A DNA stretch of 64,000 bases from an uncultured Gemmatimonadota bacterium. GTDB lineage: Bacteria > Gemmatimonadota > Gemmatimonadetes > Gemmatimonadales > Gemmatimonadaceae. Below, piece after piece: positions 11,299 through 18,742 of the stretch. The notes below the pieces were generated by a model. That model was not told the DNA's origin. It made no database searches and worked only from the letters and a program-made list of their open reading frames with translations. Position numbers and translations under genes: made by a program. Each line of letters starts with the position of its first letter. The first letter of the stretch is position 1. The stretch is taken from assembly GCA_903882745.1 (NCBI GenBank), contig CAIRYG010000012.1, positions 93,418 through 157,417 on the forward strand, in the 5' to 3' direction.

Positions 11299-12464
11299 AC
11301 CAGCCCCCGCTGCATGCGCTGTGGATCGCGCATTCCTTCCCGCGCTTCTCGGGCGACATTGCCGGGAATTTCTTGTTGCGTCTTGCCGTCGCTGTGCAGG
11401 CGAACGGCGTGCGTGTTACGGTGGTGGTCCCCTCCGCCGCAGGACTCGACGCCGAATCTGTGATCGACGGCGTGGCCGTGCGGCGGTATCGGTACGCACC
11501 GCGCGCGTGGGAGACGCTCGCCTACACCGGCACGATGGCGTCGCAAGCATCTGGACTCCGAGGACTCGCGGCGCTTGCCGGACTCGTGACTGCAGGATCG
11601 TTTGCGCTTCGGAAGGCGATCGCGCACGACGCCCCGAACCTTGTGCATGCGCACTGGTGGTTTCCGGGAGGCCTGAGTGCCATCGCGAGCACTGGGAACA
11701 CGCCGCTGGTGACGACACTGCACGGCTCTGATGTCCGGCTGGCGAAAGGCCGGTCCGTCGCCGTTGGCCTGATGCGACGGGTGCTGAATCGATCGGCCCG
11801 CGTCAGCGCGGTGTCGGAATATCTGGCGCGCGAAGTTGCGTCCATGAGTCCGGGGCAGGACGTGCAGGTGGCTCCAATGCCGATCGATCTCACCCTCTTC
11901 ACTCCAGTGGAATCGGCCGCCGATCGGGCGCGGTTCCTCTTTGTCGGTCGGCTCAACGCACAGAAGGGGGTCGCGGACCTCCTGCACGCATTGGCTCGGT
12001 GCGAGCCGACCACAACGCTTGATATCGTCGGTGATGGTGAAGCCGCCGCGACCTTGCGCGCATTAGCCGTTACCCTCGGGGTTAGCGATCGCGTGACGTG
12101 GCACGGCGTGCGTGCACAGGCCGAGCTGCCCGCGCTGTATCGTCGCGCCACGGCGTTGGTAGTGCCCAGTGACAAGGAAGGGCTCGGGCTCGTGGCCGTC
12201 GAGGCTGCCTGCTGCGGAGCCCCGACCATCGCGTACGACGGCGGCGGGATCACCGATGTGGTGCATGGCCCTGACGTCGGGTGGCTCGTAGCTCCGGGCA
12301 ACATCTCCGCACTTGCGGAAGCAATGTCTGAAGCCGTGGCGAATCCTGCGGAGCGGAACCGGCGCGGGGCGGCCGCTCGCGCGCGTATGCACGAACGATT
12401 CGACCCCGCCAGCGCAGCCAAGCGGTACGTCGACCTGTATCGTCAGGTGCTGAAGCATGCTTAG
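11295..12464 (+). CDS. Family 4 (group 1) glycosyltransferase, probable CTG start
   Basis: GT-B retaining glycosyltransferase, 389 residues. The N-terminal Rossmann domain begins HALWIAHSFPRFSGDIAGNF. The C-terminal donor domain has LFVGRLNAQKGV and the EGLGLVAVE E-x7-E motif. The first ATG/GTG/TTG in frame is a TTG at 11373, which would delete the conserved first strand and glycine loop. A CTG at 11295 overlaps the previous stop as CTGA, exactly as other junctions here use ATGA or GTGA, and has a purine-rich GAGGGGAAGGGG directly upstream. I therefore call 11295. Substrate unknown. Confidence 0.85.
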   Translation: MNQPPLHALWIAHSFPRFSGDIAGNFLLRLAVAVQANGVRVTVVVPSAAGLDAESVIDGVAVRRYRYAPRAWETLAYTGTMASQASGLRGLAALAGLVTAGSFALRKAIAHDAPNLVHAHWWFPGGLSAIASTGNTPLVTTLHGSDVRLAKGRSVAVGLMRRVLNRSARVSAVSEYLAREVASMSPGQDVQVAPMPIDLTLFTPVESAADRARFLFVGRLNAQKGVADLLHALARCEPTTTLDIVGDGEAAATLRALAVTLGVSDRVTWHGVRAQAELPALYRRATALVVPSDKEGLGLVAVEAACCGAPTIAYDGGGITDVVHGPDVGWLVAPGNISALAEAMSEAVANPAERNRRGAAARARMHERFDPASAAKRYVDLYRQVLKHA

Positions 12465-13374
12465 AACGAAATGGGGTCGCGCCCTGAGTATTGTGCTCGT
12501 GACCGCCGTGCTCTGGTTCTTCGGGCGGAATTTGCTCGAGCAGCGCGCCGCGATTGGCGCGCGGTGGAACGAACTGCACCCGGCGTGGGGACTCTTGGCC
12601 CTCTCGGGCCTGGTTGTGCTGGTGAGCTACGCCGTACTCATCGAAACCTGGCGTCGCACTGTCGTCGCCTGGGGCGCCAACATTAGCTGGGGCACGGCCG
12701 CACGCATCTGGTTTGTAAGCAATCTGGGCAAGTACGTCCCAGGGAAGGTGTGGCAGATTGGGGCGATGAGCTTGTTAGCCGAGCAGAGCGGGGTACCCGC
12801 CGTGGCCGCCGTTGGGTCATCGCTGGTGGTGAATCTCGTGAACTTGTTGGCGGGAATGCTTGTCGTGCTATTGACCGCTGCACAGCTGATACCGGGTGCG
12901 AGTGTCGTGCCAATGCTCGGGATCGCCACCGTGCTCGCCGTTGCGACTCCGTGGCTCCTCCCGTGGCTCGCAACGCTTGCCTCCGCGGTGCTCCGGAAAC
13001 CGATTGCGAAGCCCAAGGTGCCGCCGTCGGCAATTTTCGTGGCCCTCGTGGGGTGTATGGTCGCGTGGGCCCTGTACGGTGTGGCCTTCCAGCTCCTCGC
13101 CGCAGCGCTCTTTGGCTCGACCAGTGGCACGACGGCGTCCTACATCGCAGTTTTCACTCTGTCGTATCTCGCAGGATATGTCTTTCTGTTTGCGCCCGGA
13201 GGCATCGGGGCACGGGAGGATGTCCTGCAACGCCTTCTCGCAGCCACGGCGTTGCATCCCGTTCCGGACGCGCTGCTGCTGATTGTCGTGTCACGACTCT
13301 GGCTCACGGTGCTCGAGGCCGCGCCAGGGCTCCTGTTACTCGCGTTTCGTCGTTCCACTCCGCCTACTTCCTGA
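12457..13374 (+). CDS. YbhN/AglD-type integral membrane protein (UPF0104, LPG synthase TM-like)
   Basis: A 305-residue polytopic membrane protein with about eight hydrophobic segments. The conserved LGKYVPGKVWQ motif (about residues 89-99) and a GGIGAREDVL motif near residue 250 are typical of the UPF0104/MprF-TM family. Such proteins often lie with polyprenyl-linked glycosyltransferases and are suspected to move lipid-linked substrates. Transport function is inference. Overlaps the preceding glycosyltransferase by 8 nt. Confidence 0.85.
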   Translation: MLRTKWGRALSIVLVTAVLWFFGRNLLEQRAAIGARWNELHPAWGLLALSGLVVLVSYAVLIETWRRTVVAWGANISWGTAARIWFVSNLGKYVPGKVWQIGAMSLLAEQSGVPAVAAVGSSLVVNLVNLLAGMLVVLLTAAQLIPGASVVPMLGIATVLAVATPWLLPWLATLASAVLRKPIAKPKVPPSAIFVALVGCMVAWALYGVAFQLLAAALFGSTSGTTASYIAVFTLSYLAGYVFLFAPGGIGAREDVLQRLLAATALHPVPDALLLIVVSRLWLTVLEAAPGLLLLAFRRSTPPTS

Positions 13375-13381
13375 CCCGCGC

Positions 13382-15787
13382 ATGGCTCGCACGCCCGTCT
13401 CCTCCGCGACGACCTCCGAAGCTCCCGCAACACCGCCTTTCGCCACCGCTTGGGCCGCACTGGTGTACGCGCTCTGCGCCCTGTCGCTCGCATGGCCCGT
13501 GCTCACCGGCAAGTTCCTCGGCAATGTCAACAGCGATCAGTACCTCGCCGGCTACGCCTTCCGCGAGTTTGCCGCGAGCTACTTCAAGGCGCACGGGTCA
13601 ATCCCGCAGTGGAACCCGTACCTCTTTGGCGGGATGCCGTTCATCGCGGCCATGCACGGCGACATTTTTTACCCGACTTTCCTGCTCCGCCTGATCATGC
13701 CGGTAGGCGCGGCTATGGCGTGGGGAATGATTCTGCATTTCTTCTTGTCCGGCTTAGCCACGTACTGGTTCCTGCGACAGGCCGCACGCCTGTCCTTCTT
13801 CGCAGCAGTCGTTGGCGGCGTTGCCTATATGATGAGCGGCCAGGTATCCTCGCTCGTTTCAGCCGGACATGACGGCAAGCTGTTCGTCTCGGCGCTCTTC
13901 CCTGTGGTGCTGCTTGTGATCACGTGGGGAATGCGCGACGGCAAGCGCTGGGCCTGGGGCGTACTCTCGCTGCTCGTCGGGCTCGCCGTGCTCACCCCGC
14001 ATCCACAACTGCTGCAGTACTTGCTGCTCACCGCCGGCGCCTACGCGCTCTTTCTGGCCTTCACCGGCGAAGGCCAGGAAAAGCTCAGCACCAACGTCGC
14101 GATTCAGCGGCTTGCCTGTGCCTTGGGCGCAGTGCTGCTCGGCGCGGCGATAGGCGCGATCCAGTATCTCCCTGTTCGTGAGTATGTCGCGTTTTCGCCC
14201 CGCGCTGGTGGCCGCGACTATGCCTACTCAACCTCCTTCTCGCTCCCGCTGGAAGAGATCATCAACACGTACCTGCCGCAGTTCTCCGGAATCTTGGATG
14301 CCTATTGGGGACGCAACGGCATTCATTTTCATAGCGAGTACGCCGGCGCTGCGGTGCTGATGTTGGCCGTTGCTGGACTCGGCGGCTGGGCTGGTGCGCG
14401 CAAGCGGTTCGCGTGGTTCTGGATCGCGACCTTCGGGGTCACGCTCTTCTGGGCGCTCGGTGAGTTCACCCCGTTCTATCAGCTCGTGTACGCGATTGTC
14501 CCAGGGACCAAGTTCTTCCGCGCCCCGATGACCATCATGTACGTGAACAGCTTTGCGCTCGCGACACTCGCTGGACTCGGCACCGAGAAGTTCCTCACGG
14601 GAGGGAAGGGGACCAAGTTCGCCCTCACCTGGATCGGCGTGGCGGCTGGTATTGCCGCCTTCGCGATGGTCGGCGGCTTTACCGCCATCGGAAATGCGGT
14701 GGCGGTGCGCCCTGAGTTCGCCGAGCGTGTGGATGCCAATGCTGATGCGGTCCGACTGGGCGCGCTCCGGTCGCTGTTCTTTGTCGCAGCCGCAGCCGGC
14801 GTTTTGTATGCGCTCGCCAAGCAGAAGCTGAGCGGCACTTTGGCTGGATGGGCGCTGGTGGCAGTGACCGCGGTCGATCTCTTTAGCGTCGAGCGGCTGT
14901 ACTGGGATTTCACCAAGCCGGCCAATGAGCTCTTCGCCACCGACAAGGCGCTCGACCTGCTCAAGAGCGAAGCGCAGCCGACGCGCGTGATTGCCTTTAT
15001 GCTGCCAACGTTCCCCGGCGCGCGTCGCGATCCGTTCCTCGAAGCCGATGGGTTGATGACCCACCGGATCCGCCAGTCGATCATTGGCTACCACGGCAAT
15101 GAGCTCGGCCGCTATCAACAGTTCGACGGTAAGGATCAGGGCTATGACCAGATGGGGAACCCAACCTTCTGGGCGCTCAGCAACTCTGGGTACCTGCTCA
15201 CCAACACCGACTCGCTCCCCATTCCGGGGGCAACGGTGCTGGTACGCGGCACAAAGAACGCCGCGGGCACCCCGGTCTCACTCTTCAAGCTCCCCGGCGA
15301 CCACTCGCTCGCGTGGGTCGCTCCGGCCATCATGAAGTTCCCCGATCCCGCGGTGCTCGAGGCCGTGAAATCGGCCAACTTCCCGACGCGCAGCATCGCA
15401 CTCTTTGACACCTCCTCCAAGGTTGCCGCAGTACAGGTCACCACGCCCCCGGCTCCGCTCGCGATCACCACGAATGTGACCACCTACGACGCCGGGCACA
15501 TTGCACTGACCCTAAGCGCGCCCGCTCCCAAGGGCTCCGCCCTGGTGGTCAGCGAGAACTATTATCCTGGCTGGCATGTGACCATCGACGGCAAGCCGGG
15601 GAACGTTGAGCGCGCAGATTACGTACTCATGGGTATCTCCCTTCCTGAGGGCGCCAAGTCCGTGGAACTCACCTTCGACAGCGACAGCTACAAGACCGGC
15701 AAGACCGTCACCTATGTGGCGATCCTGCTTTCACTGCTCGCAGCTCTTGGCGGCGCCGTGACCGGACGACGGACGGGTACGGCCTGA
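13382..15787 (+). CDS. YfhO family membrane protein (putative GT-C glycosyltransferase)
   Basis: 801 residues. Multiple transmembrane helices (a first one near residue 25-45, then clusters up to about 520). After these comes a large extracytoplasmic part ending in the YfhO-type beta domain ENYYPGWHVTIDGKPG and a last helix. An acidic NSDQYLAGY segment in the first extracytoplasmic loop matches the GT-C position for the catalytic acid. YfhO proteins in Firmicutes glycosylate envelope polymers using polyprenyl-phosphate sugars, and a DPM1-like gene follows by 1 nt. Start at ATG 13382. The longer upstream reading overlaps the previous gene. Confidence 0.88.
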   Translation: MARTPVSSATTSEAPATPPFATAWAALVYALCALSLAWPVLTGKFLGNVNSDQYLAGYAFREFAASYFKAHGSIPQWNPYLFGGMPFIAAMHGDIFYPTFLLRLIMPVGAAMAWGMILHFFLSGLATYWFLRQAARLSFFAAVVGGVAYMMSGQVSSLVSAGHDGKLFVSALFPVVLLVITWGMRDGKRWAWGVLSLLVGLAVLTPHPQLLQYLLLTAGAYALFLAFTGEGQEKLSTNVAIQRLACALGAVLLGAAIGAIQYLPVREYVAFSPRAGGRDYAYSTSFSLPLEEIINTYLPQFSGILDAYWGRNGIHFHSEYAGAAVLMLAVAGLGGWAGARKRFAWFWIATFGVTLFWALGEFTPFYQLVYAIVPGTKFFRAPMTIMYVNSFALATLAGLGTEKFLTGGKGTKFALTWIGVAAGIAAFAMVGGFTAIGNAVAVRPEFAERVDANADAVRLGALRSLFFVAAAAGVLYALAKQKLSGTLAGWALVAVTAVDLFSVERLYWDFTKPANELFATDKALDLLKSEAQPTRVIAFMLPTFPGARRDPFLEADGLMTHRIRQSIIGYHGNELGRYQQFDGKDQGYDQMGNPTFWALSNSGYLLTNTDSLPIPGATVLVRGTKNAAGTPVSLFKLPGDHSLAWVAPAIMKFPDPAVLEAVKSANFPTRSIALFDTSSKVAAVQVTTPPAPLAITTNVTTYDAGHIALTLSAPAPKGSALVVSENYYPGWHVTIDGKPGNVERADYVLMGISLPEGAKSVELTFDSDSYKTGKTVTYVAILLSLLAALGGAVTGRRTGTA

Positions 15788-15788
15788 G

Positions 15789-16511
15789 ATGGCAGACAAG
15801 GCGCTCGTAATCGTCCCGACCTATAACGAGAAGGAGAACATCCGCTCGTTGATCGATGCGGTGCTCCCAAAGGACGAGCGCATCGAAATGTTGATCGTCG
15901 ACGACAAATCCCCGGACGGTACGGGCGATATTGTCGAGGCCGTCAGCCGTGAGAACCCGCGCGTCCATCTCATGCGCCGCCCGGGGAAACTGGGCCTTGG
16001 GACGGCCTATCGGGACGGCTTCGGCTGGGCCTTGGCCCGCGACTACGAGTACATCTTTGAGATGGACGCCGACTTCTCCCATGACCCGGCGCATCTCCCG
16101 CAGTTCCTCGAGGCCGCCCAACGGGCCGACTTCGTCCTGGGCTCTCGCTATTTGGACGGCCGAGTGACGGTGGTGAACTGGCCTATGTCGCGGCTGCTGC
16201 TCAGCTACTTCGCGAACGTGTACGTCCGAATCGTGACTGGGATGAAGCTTTGGGACGCCACGGGCGGCTTCAAGTGCTTCCACCGCCGGGTGCTGGAGTC
16301 CATTGACCTGGCCGACGTCAGATCGAACGGCTACGGGTTCCAAATTGAGATGAGCTTCCGGGCCTTCGCGAAGGGGTTCCGGTGCGTTGAGATCCCCATT
16401 GTCTTTGCCGACCGCACCCTTGGGCAGTCCAAAATGAACAAGGGAATCGTTCGCGAGGCGGTCACCATGGTTTGGCGCCTCCGTTTCTGGGGGATGACCG
16501 GACGCCTGTGA
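15789..16511 (+). CDS. Polyprenol monophosphomannose (dolichol-P-mannose synthase-like) glycosyltransferase
   Basis: A 240-residue soluble GT2 enzyme of the DPM1 type: VIVPTYNEKENI at the N-terminus, VDDKSPDGT, the catalytic MDADFSHDP (DxD), and GSRYLDG. No transmembrane tail, as in bacterial polyprenol-phosphate mannose synthases. It probably makes the polyprenyl-phosphate hexose used by the YfhO-like enzyme one base upstream. Mannose versus glucose cannot be decided here. Ends as GTGA with dapF. Confidence 0.9.
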   Translation: MADKALVIVPTYNEKENIRSLIDAVLPKDERIEMLIVDDKSPDGTGDIVEAVSRENPRVHLMRRPGKLGLGTAYRDGFGWALARDYEYIFEMDADFSHDPAHLPQFLEAAQRADFVLGSRYLDGRVTVVNWPMSRLLLSYFANVYVRIVTGMKLWDATGGFKCFHRRVLESIDLADVRSNGYGFQIEMSFRAFAKGFRCVEIPIVFADRTLGQSKMNKGIVREAVTMVWRLRFWGMTGRL

Positions 16512-17332
16512 GCATCCCAACCGGTCACCATTTCTGGAAGATGAGCGGGTCAGGGAATGACTTTCTCTTCTTTGATGCTCGCTCGGGCCCGCTCTCCGAT
16601 ATATCGGAGCCGGCCGTTATTGATCGGATCTGCGCCCGCGCAACAGGCGTAGGTTCTGATGGAGTTGTATTCATTCAAACCGATACACAGCAAGACTTTA
16701 GGATACGTTACTTCAACCGAGATGGGAGCCTTGGCGAGCTCTGCGGCAACGCCTCGCTCTGCAGTACTCGGCTTGCTTCTGAGCTCGGGATTGTGGGCCC
16801 AGGGGAGTTTTCCTTCGCGACCGACGCCGGCGCGATATCGGCCCGATTTGTAGACGGCGAGCCCCAGATCGACCTGCAGCCCCCGACGGTGGTGACCCCG
16901 GACTACACGCCGATCGCACGCGCCGATGGCGAGCGCCGCCTTGGGTTTGCTGATACTGGAGTCCCGCATGTTGTTGTCCTGCTTGATGATACGTCGGATG
17001 CCGACGTCCTGGGACGCGGGGCGTTCCTCAGGAATCATCCAAGTCTCACGGCGGGCGCGAACGCGAACTTTGTAGCCCCAGCCAGCGACGGGACCTTTAC
17101 GATCCGGACCTTTGAGCGCGGCGTCGAGGCTGAGACGTTGGCCTGTGGAACTGGGGCGGTCGCGGCGGCAATCCTACTGGAATCCTGGGGACTCAGCGGC
17201 CCAGAGTCGCGCCTGCGGACGCGGTCCGGCAAGACCCTGACCGTGTCGTTGCGCCATGGCGATGGCGCCATCACGCCGTCGCTGAGCGGTGAGGCACGGA
17301 TCGTCTTTACGGGGCAGCTGGCCGAGATCTGA
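16508..17332 (+). CDS. dapF: Diaminopimelate epimerase
   Basis: Interconverts LL- and meso-diaminopimelate for lysine and peptidoglycan. 274 residues. N-terminal KMSGSGNDF, first catalytic Cys in LCGNASLC, second in ACGTGAVAAA. The first motif is atypical: most DapF proteins read CGNGxRC, here the Arg is Leu. GTG at 16508 is chosen because it overlaps the preceding stop and leaves the expected short lead before HHFWKMSGSGNDF. The first half uses more AT-rich codons (ATA, TTT, CAA, TTA) than its neighbours. Confidence 0.93.
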   Translation: MSIPTGHHFWKMSGSGNDFLFFDARSGPLSDISEPAVIDRICARATGVGSDGVVFIQTDTQQDFRIRYFNRDGSLGELCGNASLCSTRLASELGIVGPGEFSFATDAGAISARFVDGEPQIDLQPPTVVTPDYTPIARADGERRLGFADTGVPHVVVLLDDTSDADVLGRGAFLRNHPSLTAGANANFVAPASDGTFTIRTFERGVEAETLACGTGAVAAAILLESWGLSGPESRLRTRSGKTLTVSLRHGDGAITPSLSGEARIVFTGQLAEI

Positions 17333-17339
17333 AGCCATC

Positions 17340-17357
17340 GGTTCGACCATTCGAACC
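17340..17357 (+). repeat. 7-bp hairpin directly after dapF
   Basis: GGTTCGA (17340-17346), loop CCAT, TCGAACC (17351-17357). It begins 7 nt after the dapF stop. No U-run follows. It may protect the transcript 3' end or pause polymerase before the stronger hairpin downstream. Confidence 0.4.
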
Positions 17358-17391
17358 AGGAACGCAGGAAAGGGCGCCCCAAAACATCAAA

Positions 17392-17431
17392 ACGAGTGGA
17401 ATTGTGGGGATTTCCACAGTTCTCCACTCGT
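17392..17431 (+). terminator. Probable dapF terminator hairpin
   Basis: Outer stem ACGAGTGGA (17392-17400) with TCCACTCGT (17423-17431), inner stem TGTGG (17403-17407) with CCACA (17414-17418), 6-nt loop. On the plus strand it is followed by TGTAGTTTACATAATAC, a T/A-rich tail. Lies between convergent genes. Confidence 0.6.
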
Positions 17432-17489
17432 GTAGTTTACATAATACATATTATACGTAGTTGATTGGCGGGCATTTCAACCCAAAAAT

Positions 17490-17533
17490 AGTCGGCCCCC
17501 AGTTCAAGGATTACTTGAACCTAGGGGCCGACT
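17490..17533 (-). terminator. Terminator between convergent genes, mainly serving the minus strand
   Basis: AGTCGGCCCC...TTCAAG (17490-17508) pairs with CTTGAA...GGGGCCGACT (17514-17533): 16 pairs with one small internal mismatch and a 5-nt loop. On the minus strand the stem is followed by ATTTTTGGG, a U-run, which fits intrinsic termination for the TPR gene at 17583. It may also backstop dapF. Confidence 0.75.
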
Positions 17534-17582
17534 CTCGTTTACAGTCTAACCAGCCGCCGATCGCCAGCGGCCAACAACCGTC

Positions 17583-18245
17583 TTACTTCTTCCCCTCGAG
17601 CTCACCCAAACGAACCCGAGCCTCGGCAAGGACCGGCGACTCCCGCTTCGCGGCCAGGTCCGACCAGAGCTTCTTGGCCTCTTCGGTCTTGCCAGCCAAC
17701 GTCAGCGCACGGGCCGCGTCGGCCGAATACACATCCTTGTCGGCGGCAAACGACGTTCTGGCGGCCGCGTCCTGGAAGGCCTTGGCGGCCTCCACGTACT
17801 TCTTGCCGTCCAGCAGCCCTTCGCCAATCAACGCCTGAAGCGGCGCGTTGAAGGGGCCGGAAGCCGACGAGCCCTGAGCCTTCTGAAGGGTCTTCACCCC
17901 CTCGTCAAACTTGCCTTCCTGGAACAGGACCTGCGCCAGCATCATCGAACCCTGTACACCGGCGGGCGTGTCCGAGTAGCGCTCCACAAGCTTCTGCAGG
18001 TCGCTCTTGGCCAGCGCGGCGTTCCCCTGGAAGAACGCCGATGCGGGGTTGGCCAGCGCGAGCTCCGCCTTGTTTTCGTTGGCGTGCTTCTGCTGCTGCC
18101 ACAGGTAAATACCGCCCGCTACCAGCGCGACGCCGACCGCGGCAATGCCGAGTTCGCGGCTACGTGAGCGCATCGAATCGAGCAGCGATTCGGCATGGAG
18201 TTCGAGATCCATCGGCGGCTTGGCCGCATCTCCGGTCTTGGTCAT
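17583..18245 (-). CDS. Tetratricopeptide-repeat protein with N-terminal membrane anchor (YfgM-like)
   Basis: 220 residues. A short cytoplasmic N-terminus rich in charged residues, one transmembrane helix (about 32-49), then helical repeats (QGSMMLAQVLFQEGKFDEGVKTLQKA and similar) extending into the periplasm. The architecture is that of YfgM/TPR_21 proteins, which in E. coli associate with the translocon and periplasmic chaperones. That role is inferred here. Monocistronic by context: about 160 bp of non-coding DNA precede it and a terminator follows. Confidence 0.78.
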   Translation of the reverse strand: MTKTGDAAKPPMDLELHAESLLDSMRSRSRELGIAAVGVALVAGGIYLWQQQKHANENKAELALANPASAFFQGNAALAKSDLQKLVERYSDTPAGVQGSMMLAQVLFQEGKFDEGVKTLQKAQGSSASGPFNAPLQALIGEGLLDGKKYVEAAKAFQDAAARTSFAADKDVYSADAARALTLAGKTEEAKKLWSDLAAKRESPVLAEARVRLGELEGKK

Positions 18246-18406
18246 CTGTCGTCTGTGATTGGGAACGTCCCGACGCCGTGAATCGACCTCACGAGCAGGC
18301 CGACGCGGACGACGGTTCTATACGGATTCAGCGCAACCTCTGAAGCTAATCTGGGCGAGGCACAAACGGCAGTCTCCCTGCCCCCGGAGCCTCCGTCCTC
18401 CATCAG
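18246..18406 (-). other. Intergenic region before the TPR gene
   Basis: 161 bp between csoR and the TPR gene. On the minus strand there is a weak promoter-like pair, TTCAGA and TATAGA with a 16-bp spacer, about 85 bp before the TPR start. A short GGAGG/CCTCC-type stem near the csoR stop could terminate the copper operon. I see no gene. Confidence 0.35.
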
Positions 18407-18739
18407 CTACCTCACGTGCGTGTACATCAGCCCGAGAATCTCGTCGTACATCGCGTCGGCCTCGGCCGGACTGCCCTGAATGGCCTTGGCGGCGCAGTGC
18501 CGGAGATGGTGGCGCATCAGCTCCTTACCTACCCCTCGCAATGCCTCCTGGGCGGCCGAAATCTGCACCAGAATGTCGGCGCAATAGCGCCCGTCATCGA
18601 CCATTTTGGCGATGCCGCGCACCTGCCCCTCGATCCGACTGAGCCGCGCGAGGTTCTTGGCCTTGTCGCTCGGATCAACACGATGGGCCTTGCGGGGCGC
18701 CGGCGTCCGAGCCGTGCCGAGCTTCTTTTTCGCTGTCAT
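18407..18739 (-). CDS. csoR: CsoR/DUF156 copper-sensing repressor
   Basis: All-helical metal-sensing repressor of 110 residues. Cys53, His78 and Cys82 have the C-x24-H-x3-C spacing of the Cu(I) site in CsoR, and the basic N-terminal part is compatible with DNA binding. It lies 3 nt after copA on the same strand with GAGG upstream of its ATG, so copA and csoR form one operon. Palindromes of CsoR type lie upstream of copA, which suggests autoregulation and derepression by Cu(I). Confidence 0.92.
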   Translation of the reverse strand: MTAKKKLGTARTPAPRKAHRVDPSDKAKNLARLSRIEGQVRGIAKMVDDGRYCADILVQISAAQEALRGVGKELMRHHLRHCAAKAIQGSPAEADAMYDEILGLMYTHVR

Positions 18740-18742
18740 CTG

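Noticed and set aside
11210..11731. Alternative frame of 173 codons across the GT4 start
   Set aside because: Overlaps rpoN-downstream GT2 end and GT4 in another frame, no domain, unlike the strongly conserved GT4 frame.
17430..17465. AT-rich island read as a promoter
   Set aside because: Both neighbouring genes end here, so a promoter would serve neither. More likely a terminator tail or spacer.
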